Shown here: positions 9,177 to 20,348 of the stretch, one piece after another
Layout: every line of letters starts with the position of its first letter
Numbering within the stretch: position 1 is the stretch's first letter
Notes under the pieces: generated by a model
Told to the model about the DNA's origin: nothing
The model's input: only the letters and a program-made list of their open reading frames with translations
Databases searched by the model: none
NCBI RefSeq assembly: GCF_018131185.1
Contig: NZ_JAFCJE010000003.1
Coordinates: forward strand, 372,001 to 436,000
DNA length: 64,000 nt
Origin: Bradyrhizobium diazoefficiens
Lineage (GTDB): Bacteria > Pseudomonadota > Alphaproteobacteria > Rhizobiales > Xanthobacteraceae
Direction: 5' to 3'
Position numbers and translations under genes: made by a program

Positions 9177-9242
9177 AAGCGGCCGCAACAGAAAGCCCCG
9201 TTTTCCGGCCGCGGACCCGCGGCCTCCATTTGCTTTGAGACC

Positions 9243-9910
9243 ATGTCCCTGCTCATCAAGATCTGCGGCCTGTCCACGCGCGAGACGCTCGATGTCGCGC
9301 TCGACGCCGGCGCTGACATGGTGGGGTTCGTGTTCTTTCCGCCGTCGCCGCGGCACCTGTCCCTGGAGCTCGGCCGTGACCTCGGCCGCCAAGTGAAGGG
9401 CCGTGCGCTCAAGGTGGCGCTCACTGTCGATGCCGACGATGCGACGCTCGACAATATCATGGACGCGCTGTCGCCGGACATTTTCCAGCTCCACGGCAAG
9501 GAAAGCGTCGCGCGGCTGCGCGACATCAAGCAGCGGTTCGGCCGTCCCGTGATGAAGGCGGTCCCGGTCGCAACGTCTGCCGATCTCGCCGTGCTGCCCG
9601 GCTATGCCGCGGTCGGCGATCGTATCCTGTTCGATGCGCGCGCGCCGAAGGATGCGACGCGGCCCGGCGGTTTGGGGGAGCCGTTCGATTGGCACTTGCT
9701 CGAAAAGCTTGATTTGAAGCTGCCCTACATGGTTTCGGGCGGGCTTCATGCCGACAACCTCGCCGAGGCGCTCCGCGTCACCCGCGCCGGCGGCGTCGAC
9801 GTCTCCTCCGGCGTCGAGAGCGCTCCCGGCGTCAAGGATCCCGAAATGATCAAGGCCTTCATCCGCGCCGCGCGCGCCACCCAAGATGCAAATCGAGAGT
9901 TGAGCGTACG

Positions 9911-9914
<4 letters not shown>
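9243..9914 (+). CDS. trpF: Phosphoribosylanthranilate isomerase
   Basis: 223-residue TIM-barrel enzyme that performs the Amadori rearrangement of phosphoribosylanthranilate in tryptophan synthesis. Visible: [20 protein letters not shown] with the catalytic Cys, [23 protein letters not shown], a catalytic Asp in [11 protein letters not shown], and the phosphate-binding [13 protein letters not shown] and [16 protein letters not shown]. Its end overlaps the trpB start by four bases (ATGA). As usual in alphaproteobacteria, trpF is a separate gene joined to trpBA and not fused to trpC. Confidence 0.95.
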
Positions 9915-11124
<1,210 letters not shown>

Positions 11125-11128
<4 letters not shown>

Positions 11129-11961
11129 CCACGCGTATCGACATTCGTTTTGCCGAGTTGAAGAAAGCGGGCCGCGCGGCCTTCGTCACCTATGTGATGG
11201 CCGGCGATCCCGATCTCACGACGTCGCTCGAAATCGTCAAGGCGCTGCCGAAGGCGGGCGCCGACGTCATCGAACTCGGCATCCCCTTCACCGACCCCAT
11301 GGCCGACGGCCCGTCCATCCAGGCTGCAGGTCTGCGCGCCCTCAAGGCCGGCATGACCTTGAAAAAGACGCTGGAACTGGTGCGCGACTTCCGGAAGGGC
11401 GACAACGTCACGCCGTTGGTGCTGATGGGCTATTACAACCCGATCTACATCTACGGCGTCGACAAGTTCCTGGCTGATGCCAGGACATCAGGCGTTGACG
11501 GCTTGATCATTGTCGATCTGCCGCCGGAGGAAGACGACGAGCTCTGCCTGCCTGCGCTGAAGGCGGGCCTGAACTTCATCCGCCTGGCGACGCCGACCAC
11601 CGACGACAAGCGTCTGCCGGCGGTGCTCGCGAACACATCGGGCTTTGTCTACTACGTCTCGATCGCCGGCATCACCGGTGCAGCGGCGGCGGACGCGAAT
11701 GTCGTCGGCGAAGCTGTCGCGCGCATCAAGCGGCATACCAAGCTGCCGATCTGCGTCGGTTTCGGCATCCGCACCCCGGAGGCGGCGCGCGCCATTGCCG
11801 AGAAGGCCGATGGTTCGGTGGTCGGCACCGCGCTGGTCGATGCGCTCAAGAACAGCCTCGATGCGGACGGACGGGCGACCGCCAAAACCGTTAACGCCGT
11901 GGCCGAGCTGACGGCGGCCCTGGCCCAGGGCGTCAAGGGCGCGCAACAGGCGGCGGAATAG
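11125..11961 (+). CDS. trpA: Tryptophan synthase alpha subunit
   Basis: 278-residue TIM-barrel subunit that splits indole-3-glycerol phosphate to indole. The catalytic Glu is in [20 protein letters not shown] and the catalytic Asp in [13 protein letters not shown]; the phosphate loop is [11 protein letters not shown] with [12 protein letters not shown] start overlapping the trpB stop. A dispersed palindrome (11991-12039) follows, and accD starts 174 bases later. Confidence 0.96.
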
Positions 11962-11990
11962 GCCATAATTCCGCTTTGGCTCTTTAGTTT

Positions 11991-12039
11991 GAGCATGATC
12001 TTGTCGGAAAACCGCGTCACACTTTTCCGGATCATGCTT
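11991..12039. repeat. Dispersed palindromic element (GAGCATGATC...GATCATGCTT)
   Basis: A near-palindrome with outer arms GCATGATC/GATCATGC and inner CGGAAAA/TTTTCCG. I know this sequence type as a very common intergenic repeat of Rhizobiales. As a transcript it folds into a strong hairpin between trpA and accD. Confidence 0.7.
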
Positions 12040-12135
12040 TAAGGCGGGCGACACGGCGGCTTGCCGGGCGGAGGCCCGACCGCCATATATTCCTTCAGGC
12101 GATCCGCGAGGCGGGTTCGCACATCGGAGCAAACC

Positions 12136-13077
12136 ATGAACTGGCTTACCAATGTGGTCCGGCCGAAGATCCGCAACATGCTGCGGCGGGAAACGCCGGA
12201 GAATCTGTGGATCAAGTGCCCCGATTCCGGACAGCTCGTGTTCTACAAGGACGTCGAGGCCAACCAGTTCGTCATCCCCGGCTCGAACTACCACATGCGC
12301 ATGGGCGCGGTGGCGCGTCTGAAGTCGATCTTCGACAACGAGACCTGGTTCGACGTCGCGCTGCCCGAAGTGACGCCCGACCCGCTCAAGTTCCGCGATG
12401 AGAAGAAATACGTCGACCGCATCAAGGATGCGCGGGCGCGCACCAATCTCAACGACGCGATCAAGGTCGGCTACGGCAAGCTCGAAGGCTCCGCCGTCGT
12501 CGTCGCCGTGCAGGATTTCGATTTCATGGGCGGTTCGCTCGGCATGGCTGCGGGCGAAGCCATCGTGCGCGGGCTCGAGCTTGCGGTCGAGAAGAAGTCC
12601 CCGTTCATCGTGTTCGCCGCATCCGGCGGCGCGCGCATGCAGGAAGGCATCCTGTCGCTGATGCAGATGCCGCGCACGACCGTTGCCGTGCAGATGCTGC
12701 GCGAGGCGAAGCAGCCCTATATCGTCGTGCTGACCAATCCGACCACCGGCGGCGTCACCGCGTCCTACGCGATGCTGGGCGACGTGCAGATCGCCGAGCC
12801 GGGCGCGCTGATCGGTTTTGCCGGCGCGCGCGTCATCGAGCAGACCATCCGTGAAAAGCTTCCGGAAGGTTTCCAGCGTGCCGAATATCTCAAGGAGCAC
12901 GGCATGGTCGACATGGTCGTGCATCGCCACGAGTTGCGCCCGACGCTGGCCCGGCTCTGCCGCCTGCTGACCAAGGCGCCGGCACAGGAAGGCGTATCGA
13001 AATCGGTGCAGCCTGTCGTCAGCCCGGCACAGATCGTATCGGCCGCTGAGACGGCGCCGGCTGCGCCCCACGCGTGA
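12136..13077 (+). CDS. accD: Acetyl-CoA carboxylase carboxyltransferase subunit beta (zinc ribbon degenerate)
   Basis: 313 residues. With AccA it moves the carboxyl group from carboxybiotin to acetyl-CoA, giving malonyl-CoA, the first step of fatty acid synthesis. The crotonase-like core is intact: [49 protein letters not shown] and [20 protein letters not shown]. The N-terminal zinc ribbon keeps only Cys28. The other three cysteines of the E. coli protein correspond to Ser31, Ile47 and Ser50, so zinc binding is unlikely. The stop overlaps the folC start (GTGA). Confidence 0.95.
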   Translation: MNWLTNVVRPKIRNMLRRETPENLWIKCPDSGQLVFYKDVEANQFVIPGSNYHMRMGAVARLKSIFDNETWFDVALPEVTPDPLKFRDEKKYVDRIKDARARTNLNDAIKVGYGKLEGSAVVVAVQDFDFMGGSLGMAAGEAIVRGLELAVEKKSPFIVFAASGGARMQEGILSLMQMPRTTVAVQMLREAKQPYIVVLTNPTTGGVTASYAMLGDVQIAEPGALIGFAGARVIEQTIREKLPEGFQRAEYLKEHGMVDMVVHRHELRPTLARLCRLLTKAPAQEGVSKSVQPVVSPAQIVSAAETAPAAPHA

Positions 13078-14417
13078 ACGCGTCCCCCGACAGCGCGAAG
13101 ACGCCGCTCGGAGAGCTGATCGGGCGGCTGTCGGCCCTGCACCAGAAACGCATCGATCTCGGGCTGGAGCGGATGCACCGGCTGCTCGCGCGGCTCGGCC
13201 ATCCTGAAAGCAAGCTGCCGCCGGTGATCCACATCGCCGGCACCAACGGCAAGGGCTCGACGCTGGCTTATCTGCGCGCGACGCTGGAAGCTTCAGGCCT
13301 GCGTGTCCACGCCTATACCTCGCCCTATCTCGTCCGCATCAACGAATGCTTTCGGCTCGGCCGCGTCGGCGGTGGCGTGCTGGTCGGTGACGACGAGTTG
13401 CGCGCGGCGCTGGAAGAGGTCGAGCGCGTCAATGCCGGCGAAGCCGCGACATTGTTCGAGCTGAAGACCGCCGCCGCGTTTCATCTGTTCGCACAAAACC
13501 CGGCGGACGCGGTGTTGCTCGAAGTCGGCCTCGGCGGCCGGCTCGATTCGACCAATGTGATCGATGCGCCGGCGGCCTGCGTGATCACGCCTGTCAGCAT
13601 GGACCACATGGATTTTCTCGGAGACACGTTGACGTCGATCGCCGGCGAGAAGGCGGCGATCATCAAGCGCGGCGTGCCCGTGGTTTGCGCCGAGCAGAGG
13701 GACGAGGCGATGTCCGTGATCGAGGCGCAGGCGAAGCGCATGCATGCGCCGCTGTTTGCTGCGAACGAGAGCTGGCACGTCAATGTCGAGCACGGGCGTC
13801 TCGTCTATTCCGATGATCGCGGGTTGATGGATCTCACGGCGCCGCGCCTGTTCGGGCGCCACCAGTTCGACAACGCCGGCCTTGCGATCGCAACTCTCCG
13901 TGCCACCAACGCGTTCAAGATCAATCAGGCGGCGTTCGAGGCCGGTATCGTCGGCGCGGAATGGCCGGCGCGGATGCAGCGCATCACCTCGGGCGAGCTG
14001 CTCGCTCTTGGGCCGCAGGGCTCGGAGATCTGGCTCGACGGCGGACACAATGCGGAAGGCGGGCGTGTCGCAGCGGCGGCGCTGGGCGACCTCGAAGAGC
14101 GCGTGTCGCGACCGCTGGTCGTCATCGCCGGCATGATGGCCAACAAGGATGCGCAGGGCTTTCTCGCCAATTTCGCCGGCCTCACCCGTCACATCATCGC
14201 GGTGCCGATTCCCGATACCGAGAACGCGATGCCGGTCGATCGCCTCGCCGACGCGGCGCGCAGCCTTGGCATGCGCGTCGAGACCGTTTCGGGCGTCGAA
14301 GCCGCGCTCCGCGCCTTGGCGAAGCTCGCCTATGAGCTGCCGCCGCGCATCCTGATCACAGGGTCGCTGTATCTGGCCGGCCACGTGCTGGCGATCAACG
14401 GCACGCCTCCTGCATGA
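13074..14417 (+). CDS. folC: Bifunctional dihydrofolate synthase / folylpolyglutamate synthase
   Basis: 447 residues of the Mur-ligase type that add glutamate to dihydropteroate and to folates. Visible: the ATP loop [32 protein letters not shown], the Mg-binding [38 protein letters not shown] with the carbamylated-lysine region, and [15 protein letters not shown] start overlapping the end of accD. accD-folC is a conserved proteobacterial pair; in alphaproteobacteria it follows trpFBA as here. Confidence 0.95.
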   Translation: MNASPDSAKTPLGELIGRLSALHQKRIDLGLERMHRLLARLGHPESKLPPVIHIAGTNGKGSTLAYLRATLEASGLRVHAYTSPYLVRINECFRLGRVGGGVLVGDDELRAALEEVERVNAGEAATLFELKTAAAFHLFAQNPADAVLLEVGLGGRLDSTNVIDAPAACVITPVSMDHMDFLGDTLTSIAGEKAAIIKRGVPVVCAEQRDEAMSVIEAQAKRMHAPLFAANESWHVNVEHGRLVYSDDRGLMDLTAPRLFGRHQFDNAGLAIATLRATNAFKINQAAFEAGIVGAEWPARMQRITSGELLALGPQGSEIWLDGGHNAEGGRVAAAALGDLEERVSRPLVVIAGMMANKDAQGFLANFAGLTRHIIAVPIPDTENAMPVDRLADAARSLGMRVETVSGVEAALRALAKLAYELPPRILITGSLYLAGHVLAINGTPPA

Positions 14418-14425
14418 GGTTGCGT

Positions 14426-14470
14426 GTCCCGGACGCGCGGAGCGCGAGCCGGGACCCGGAATGCCGCACC
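14426..14470. repeat. Dispersed intergenic repeat (GTCCCGGAC...GCCGGGACCC type)
   Basis: Directly after folC, inverted CCCGG/CCGGG arms enclose a GCG-rich middle. Similar in plan to the element at 7031-7080. It occupies most of the folC to phosphoesterase gap. Confidence 0.5.
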
Positions 14471-14541
14471 ATGGGCCACGGCTCAGCAACGCACCACTGC
14501 GTGATGCGCTGCCTTCGGGCACGAGAGTAGGGATAACGACA

Positions 14542-15282
14542 ATGCGCTTTGCGGCCATCGCCGACGTCCACGGAAACTACCTTGCGCTGGAGGCTGTCCT
14601 CGCCGACATCCGTGCCCTCGGCATCACCGACATCGTCAATCTCGGCGACATGCTGAGTGGCCCGCTCGATGCGCGCCGCACGATCGAAATGCTGATGCCG
14701 CTCGACGCCGTTCACGTGCTCGGCAATCACGACCGCTATCTGCTCGACCGTCCGCCGGAGAAGATGGGATCCTGGGATCGGCCCGCCTACGATGCGCTCA
14801 GTCCTGCTCAACTCGACTGGTTGCGGGCGCAGCCGATGACGCGGGTGTTCCGCGACCAGGTGTTCCTCTGCCATGCGACGCCGGATGACGATGAAGTCTA
14901 TTGGCTCGACACCGTGCATCCCGACGGCACGGTGGCGCTGTCGCCGCTCGACCGCATCGAGCAATTCGCGCTGGGGCTTCCGCAGTCCCTGATCCTCTGC
15001 GCCCACACCCATCTCGCCCGCGCCGTGCGACTTCGCGACAGCCGGCTGATCGTCAATCCCGGCAGCGTGGGCAGTCCCGGCTTTCGTGACAAGCATCCCT
15101 ATCCGCACATGGTGGAGGCGGGCACGCCGCACGCACGTTATGCGCTTCTCGAACTGGCGAATGGAGCCTGGCAGGTGACGTTCCGCCACGTCGCTTATGA
15201 TCACGAAGCGATGGCCGCGCTGGCAAGGCGCAACGGTCAGCCGGAGCTGGCGAACGCGCTGGCGACGGGATGGATCAAGTAG
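14542..15282 (+). CDS. Metallophosphoesterase, YfcE/MJ0936-like
   Basis: 246-residue calcineurin-type phosphoesterase. The dimetal ligands are in order: IADVHGNYLALEA (Asp and His), NLGDMLSGPLD (Asp), HVLGNHDRYLL (Asn-His), FLCHATPDDDE (His), CAHTHLAR (His-x-His) and VNPGSVGSPG. Such proteins hydrolyse phosphodiesters or phosphomonoesters with Mn or similar metals; the physiological substrate is unknown. The start at 14542 follows AGTAGGGATAACGAC. Downstream it is convergent with the DNA ligase gene, 14 bases apart. Confidence 0.85.
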   Translation: MRFAAIADVHGNYLALEAVLADIRALGITDIVNLGDMLSGPLDARRTIEMLMPLDAVHVLGNHDRYLLDRPPEKMGSWDRPAYDALSPAQLDWLRAQPMTRVFRDQVFLCHATPDDDEVYWLDTVHPDGTVALSPLDRIEQFALGLPQSLILCAHTHLARAVRLRDSRLIVNPGSVGSPGFRDKHPYPHMVEAGTPHARYALLELANGAWQVTFRHVAYDHEAMAALARRNGQPELANALATGWIK

Positions 15283-15296
15283 CTGTCGGGACGACG

Positions 15297-16355
15297 TCAC
15301 GTCAACAGCTTCATCGGATCGGCCGCCTTCTGCTTCAGCTGCTCGAAGGTGCATTGCCGCGGCGCCTTGTCGGGACGCCAGCGCAGGATCGAGGTGCCGT
15401 GGCGGAAGCGTTCGCCGCTGAAATGGTCGTAGCAGACCTCTATGACGAGCTTCAGCTTCAGCGGACACCATTTCGCGGAGCGCTCGGTGGACCAGCGGCT
15501 CGGGCCGCCCGGCGCGTTGCCGGTGAAACCGGGTTTTGCGATCAGCGCCTCCAGCCGGTCGGTCAAAGCCGGTTTCGCCTCCGCCTTGATGGCCGAGGTG
15601 AAGCCGACATGATGCAGCAAGCCGCCGTCGTCGTAGAGCCCGAGCAGCAGTGAGCCGACGACGTTCCGGCCCGCGATCTTGTTGGAGGCATAGCGGAAGC
15701 CGCCGATGACGCAATCGGCGCTGCGGAACTTCTTGATCTTCTGCATGCCGTCGCGGTTTCCGGCCTGATAGGGCAGATCGACGCGCTTGGCGATGACGCC
15801 GTCCGAGCCGCCGCCGGATTGCGCCAGCCATTTTTTGGCCGTGGCGTAGCTCGTCGTCGACGGCGAAAGACGGAAGATGCTGCCCTTGAGGCTGGCTTTC
15901 GCAAAAGCCTCCAGCGCCGGCCGGCGCTCGCTCAGCGTCTTCTCGGCCAGACCCTTGTCCCGGGACGTCGCGAGCAGATCGAAGACGAGGTACAGCGCCG
16001 GCGTCTCCTCCGAGAGTTTCCTCACACGGCTCGCCGCCGGATGAATGCGTTGCAGGAGGGCGTCGAAGGAGAAGCTCTTGCCCTGCGGCACGACGATCTC
16101 GCCATCGAGCGCGAAACGATCGGCTTTCACCCTCAAGGCGGCCGCGACGATCTCGGGGAAATAGCGCGCGAGATCCTCGCCGGACTTCGAGCGCAAATCG
16201 ACGTCACCGCCATTGCGCGACAGCAGGCAGCGGAAGCCATCCCATTTCGGCTCGTATTGCCAGTCCTTGCCGCGCGGGATCTCGTCGACCGAACGCGCCT
16301 CCATCGCGACGAGAGAGGTCGATCTTCGGGCACGCTTCGCGCGAGGGGCTGGCAA
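15297..16355 (-). CDS. ligC: ATP-dependent DNA ligase, stand-alone LigC type
   Basis: 352 residues comprising only the nucleotidyltransferase and OB-fold parts of an ATP-dependent ligase. Motif I is YEPKWDGFR (adenylated Lys37), then DLRSKSG (III-like), FALDGEIVVP, YLVFDLLA, SDGVIAKRVDLPYQAG (IV) and KIKKFRSADCVIGG (V); the OB domain includes WCPLKLKLVIEVCYDHF. It lacks the primase and phosphoesterase domains of LigD. LigC enzymes act in back-up end joining or base excision repair. It lies downstream of addBA and trxA on the same strand, with gaps of about 95 bases, so co-expression is possible but not shown. Confidence 0.85.
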   Translation of the reverse strand: MPAPRAKRARRSTSLVAMEARSVDEIPRGKDWQYEPKWDGFRCLLSRNGGDVDLRSKSGEDLARYFPEIVAAALRVKADRFALDGEIVVPQGKSFSFDALLQRIHPAASRVRKLSEETPALYLVFDLLATSRDKGLAEKTLSERRPALEAFAKASLKGSIFRLSPSTTSYATAKKWLAQSGGGSDGVIAKRVDLPYQAGNRDGMQKIKKFRSADCVIGGFRYASNKIAGRNVVGSLLLGLYDDGGLLHHVGFTSAIKAEAKPALTDRLEALIAKPGFTGNAPGGPSRWSTERSAKWCPLKLKLVIEVCYDHFSGERFRHGTSILRWRPDKAPRQCTFEQLKQKAADPMKLLT

Positions 16356-16449
16356 GGGCGGGACTCGTCATACGCTGCACACGCCCCGTCAACGCAGAAC
16401 GGCCGGCATTTCGCCGGCCGTTGTCGAAAATAATCTTGCGCGAGGCGGA

Positions 16450-16770
16450 TCAGACCGCGGAGGTGATCCACTGCTGCAGCTTCGCCTTCGGCGCGGCGCC
16501 GACTTGGCGGGAGGCCATCTCGCCGCCCTTGAAGATCATCAAGGTCGGGATCGACATCACGCCATACTTCGACGCGGTCTTGGGGCTCTCGTCGACATTG
16601 AGCTTGACGATCTTGACCTTGTCGCCCATCGCGCCGGCGATCTCGTCAAGCGCGGGTGCGATCATGCGGCAGGGGCCGCACCATTCAGCCCAGAAATCGA
16701 CGACGACAGGGCCGTTTGCCTTGAGCACTTCGGCTTCGAAATCGGTATCGGAAACCTTGCCAACGGCCAT
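16450..16770 (-). CDS. trxA: Thioredoxin
   Basis: 106-residue classical thioredoxin with the redox site EWCGPCRM (Cys31, Cys34), the buried Asp in VVVDFWAEW and the cis-Pro in [14 protein letters not shown]. It reduces protein disulfides in the cytoplasm with thioredoxin reductase (not in the window). It is 69 bases downstream of addA; addB-addA-trxA is a conserved order in alphaproteobacteria. Confidence 0.95.
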   Translation of the reverse strand: MAVGKVSDTDFEAEVLKANGPVVVDFWAEWCGPCRMIAPALDEIAGAMGDKVKIVKLNVDESPKTASKYGVMSIPTLMIFKGGEMASRQVGAAPKAKLQQWITSAV

Positions 16771-16838
16771 GGGAGTACCTCGTTCGGTTGAAAGAATCGG
16801 CGCGACGGGAATCGCGCGCCCGGGATCATGGCGTCAAC

Positions 16839-19800
16839 CTATGAACGGCCCCTTGCCGGGTCAAGGACGCTCACGCCGAGATGAAGGGATGCCAGCGCCG
16901 CGTCCAGCGCGGGGGCCGAAATCTCCATATATTCAAGGGCCTCGGTCCAGAGCAGGACGGCTCGAACAGGCTTTTGGGGATAAAGCCGCGAAAGCACCGC
17001 CCGGTACAGTGCAAGCTGCCGGACATAGGCGGCGGGCGCCTCGGCCGCGCTTTTGGGCGCCGCCTGGTTGGTCTTGAAATCCACGATCAAAACCTCATCG
17101 GGACGAACGACGAGCCGGTCGATCTGCCCCGACACCAGTGCTAGCTCGCGGCCCGGCCGCTCCAGTTTGCCGACGATGGCGACCTCTGCCCGGCTACCGG
17201 CAGCAAAGACCGGCGCGAAGCGCGATTCAGCGAGCAAAGCGAGCACTTTGTCGGCCAGCGCGGTGCGATCGGGCTCCGGCCAGTCCGACACGTTGCGGGC
17301 CATGAAGCCGAGCGCCGCCTCGCGCCGCCGTTCGACGGCGATATCGGGCAGGGATTGCAGCAGCCGATGCACCAGCGTGCCGCGCTGCAATGCGAGGGCG
17401 CGGGACTGCACCGATTCGCCTGATCGCACGGCGCGTCCCTCCTCGGACGGCTGGCCGGAGGGCCGCACCGGATCGTCGTCGACGGTCTGATGTGGTGCCG
17501 GCGCCCGCAGCCAATCGGGCAGGGCGACGGTCTGGTTGACGGAGGTCGCGGGCGTTCCAAGCGCCGCGACATCCTCGGGCCGGGCGAATCGGGTGACCTT
17601 GCCGAGCGGCGTCTCGCTCACCTGCTTGTCGAGCCCTGAGCCCGCGAGGCCGGTGTCGATCAGGTCATACCAGCTCAACTTGCGGACCGCCTTCCTGTTG
17701 CCCGGCAGGCAGCCCCCGACGATCAGACGATCGGCCGCCCGTGTCATCGCGACGTAAAGCAGGCGGCGATACTCGTCCTCGGTCTCCTCGAGCATCGCAT
17801 TGCGCGCCTCGGCGACCGGCTTGGGATCGTCCGCCTTGCGCCCGGCCCAGACCACGACCTCACCGCCATTGCCACGCGGCACGTGGATCAGTTGAAGCCG
17901 CTGCGAATCCGCCGGCGACGATGTGGTGTCGACCATGAACACGACGGACGCCTCCAGGCCCTTGGCGCCATGCACCGTCATCACCCGCACCTCGTCGCGC
18001 GAGATTTCCATGTCGCGCTTCACTTCGGTGTCGGCCGAGCGCAGCCAGGCCATGAAGCCCTGCAGCGAGGCCGGCGCCTTGCGCTCGTAGTTCAGCGCGA
18101 GCTCGAGGAATTCGTCGAGCGCGTCGTTGGCCTCATGGCCGAGCCGGCGCAGGATGCGCGCGCGTCCGCCGTCGCCGCCGAGCAGCCAGGCGTAGAAGGC
18201 GAACGGCGTCTCGTCGCGGGCACGACTCTCGCAGGCCTCGAGCCGGCGCAAGGCGGTCGCGAATTTCTCGCTTGTGGATGCATGCTCGCCGAGCGCACGG
18301 CGCAGCGATCCCTTTCGCTCATGGGCCAGTTGAAACAGGTCGTCGTCGTCGAGCCCGAACAGCGGGCTCTTCAGCGCAACCGCGAGCGCGAGATCGTCCT
18401 GCGGCAGCAGCAGCGCATCCGCGATGTTCATCAGATCGATGATGGCGATGTGCTCGGTGAGCTTCAGCCGGTCCGCGCCGGCCACCGGCACGCCGGCGTG
18501 CTTCAGCGCCTGGATCACAGCGTCGAACGCGTTGCCGCGCCGCCGCACTAGGATCAGCATGTCCCCATATCGCAGAGGGCGGCGCTCGCCTTCGTGCCCC
18601 GTCAGCGTGCCGCTCTCGACCAGCCGCTTGATCTCGGCCTGGATGCGGCGCGCGAGCTTCACCTCGGGGCTGGTGACGGCGACGCCGTCGAACGGCGCGC
18701 GCCAGCCTTCGATGTCCTGCCTGTCGTCGGCTTCCGCGAGATCCCACAGCTCGATCACGCTCGGGCCCGCATCGGCCAGCGCATTGTGCAGGGGATGGCC
18801 GATCTCGACCGAATGGATGCTCTTGTAGATCTGGGGATCGCGGAAGACGTGGTCGACCGAGTGCAGGATCGTGGCGCCCGAGCGGAACGAATAGGTGAAG
18901 GCGACGGGATCGAACTTCAGTCCCGCTGCGGTGAACTTGCGGTGTAGCTCGCGCCGGCGCGCGTCGAATTCGTGCGGAGCCGCCCCCTGGAACGAGAAGA
19001 TCGATTGCTTCTCGTCGCCGACCGCGAACACGGTGCGGTTCAACCCTTCGCGCGCGCCTTCTCCGGCCGTGAACTCCGAGATGATGTGCGCGACGATGTC
19101 CCACTGCCGCGGACTGGTGTCCTGGGCCTCGTCGATCAGGACGTGGTCGACGCCGCGATCGAGCTTGTAGTGCACCCAGCCGGAGGCGACGCGGTCCAGC
19201 ATCGCCAGCGTCTTGTCGATGAGATCGTCGTAGTCGAGCAGCCCGCGCTCCTGCTTCTCGCGGCGGTAATTCGCGGCAGCCGCGGTAGCGATATGCAGCA
19301 GGGCCGCGGTGCGATCCCGAACCATCACGGCGCGGCGCTTCTCGATCAGCCCTGCAACGCGCTGCGCCTCGGCTTCGAACAGGCGCGCCACGGACGGATT
19401 GTGATCGCAGAACTTCTTGGTCAGCACCGCCTTGCGCGGCAGCTTGTCGTCGGTGAGGAACACGGACAGATAGGCATCGACCTGATCGCTGCCGGAAAAC
19501 AATTTTGCCGCGCGCAGCCGCCCCGCCTGGTCATTGTCGGATTTGCTGCCCTCTTCCAGCGCGAGTGCGATGTCGTCCCAGCGTGATCGCGGCAGAAAAG
19601 GTCCATCGAGAATTTCGGTCTCTACGTCCTCGATGCGGTCGCTCGTGTCGACGCCCAGCACCGCCGCCATCTGCGCGGCAGCGGCTTCCGTGTTGCCGGC
19701 TTCATCGGTCCAGGCCATGAAATGGTCGCGGCTGAGGCACGCCTCGCGCACGACCTCCTTGAAGGTGACGTCGGCGGCGCTCGCCATCGCCGTCAACAGC

Positions 19801-20348
19801 GCGCGGCCCGTGACGCTGCCGGGATCGCGCGCGGCTTCCAGCAGCACCTTCAGATTGGCACGCTCCATCATGTCGGTCTGGTCGCGCTCGTCGATCACGG
19901 CGAAGCGCGCGGGAACGTTGGCCTCGAACGGAAATTGCTGGAGCAGGCGGGTGCAGAGCGCGTGGATGGTCTGCACCTTCAAGCCACCCGGCGTCTCCAG
20001 CGCGCAAGCGAACAGCTTTCGCGCGTTGCGGCGCAATGTTCGATCAGGATGCGGGATACCGACCGCCTTGATCGCGGCGTCGAGCGCGGTGTCATCCAGC
20101 GTCACCCAGTGACCGAGCGTGGTGAAGACGCGCTCGGCCATGTTGGCGGCGGCAGCCTTGGTGAAGGTGATGCAGAGGATCTTCTCAGGCGGCACGCCGG
20201 ATAGCAGCAGGCGGATCACGCGCTGCACCAGCACATGCGTCTTGCCCGAGCCGGCATTGGCCGACACGAAGGCCGAGGCGGTCGGATCGGACGCGCGCGC
20301 CTGCCTCGCACGCACTTCGTCCGGGATGGGGCGCGGCGCCTTCACCAT
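16839..20348 (-). CDS. addA: Double-strand break repair helicase-nuclease AddA
   Basis: 1169 residues from ATG at 20348, which overlaps the addB stop (ATGGTGA), so the two are coupled. UvrD-type superfamily 1 helicase: Walker A SANAGSGKTHVLVQRV at the N-terminus, ILCITFTKAAAANMAERV, LLDYDDLIDKTL, DHVLIDEAQDTSPRQWDI (motif II), VFAVGDEKQSIFSFQGA, VMTVHGAKGLEASVVFMV (V) and LLYVAMTRAADRLIVGG (VI). The RecB-like nuclease is at the C-terminus (LIVDFKTNQ). With AddB it resects DNA ends for RecA-dependent repair, the RecBCD substitute of alphaproteobacteria. Confidence 0.96.
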   Translation of the reverse strand: MVKAPRPIPDEVRARQARASDPTASAFVSANAGSGKTHVLVQRVIRLLLSGVPPEKILCITFTKAAAANMAERVFTTLGHWVTLDDTALDAAIKAVGIPHPDRTLRRNARKLFACALETPGGLKVQTIHALCTRLLQQFPFEANVPARFAVIDERDQTDMMERANLKVLLEAARDPGSVTGRALLTAMASAADVTFKEVVREACLSRDHFMAWTDEAGNTEAAAAQMAAVLGVDTSDRIEDVETEILDGPFLPRSRWDDIALALEEGSKSDNDQAGRLRAAKLFSGSDQVDAYLSVFLTDDKLPRKAVLTKKFCDHNPSVARLFEAEAQRVAGLIEKRRAVMVRDRTAALLHIATAAAANYRREKQERGLLDYDDLIDKTLAMLDRVASGWVHYKLDRGVDHVLIDEAQDTSPRQWDIVAHIISEFTAGEGAREGLNRTVFAVGDEKQSIFSFQGAAPHEFDARRRELHRKFTAAGLKFDPVAFTYSFRSGATILHSVDHVFRDPQIYKSIHSVEIGHPLHNALADAGPSVIELWDLAEADDRQDIEGWRAPFDGVAVTSPEVKLARRIQAEIKRLVESGTLTGHEGERRPLRYGDMLILVRRRGNAFDAVIQALKHAGVPVAGADRLKLTEHIAIIDLMNIADALLLPQDDLALAVALKSPLFGLDDDDLFQLAHERKGSLRRALGEHASTSEKFATALRRLEACESRARDETPFAFYAWLLGGDGGRARILRRLGHEANDALDEFLELALNYERKAPASLQGFMAWLRSADTEVKRDMEISRDEVRVMTVHGAKGLEASVVFMVDTTSSPADSQRLQLIHVPRGNGGEVVVWAGRKADDPKPVAEARNAMLEETEDEYRRLLYVAMTRAADRLIVGGCLPGNRKAVRKLSWYDLIDTGLAGSGLDKQVSETPLGKVTRFARPEDVAALGTPATSVNQTVALPDWLRAPAPHQTVDDDPVRPSGQPSEEGRAVRSGESVQSRALALQRGTLVHRLLQSLPDIAVERRREAALGFMARNVSDWPEPDRTALADKVLALLAESRFAPVFAAGSRAEVAIVGKLERPGRELALVSGQIDRLVVRPDEVLIVDFKTNQAAPKSAAEAPAAYVRQLALYRAVLSRLYPQKPVRAVLLWTEALEYMEISAPALDAALASLHLGVSVLDPARGRS

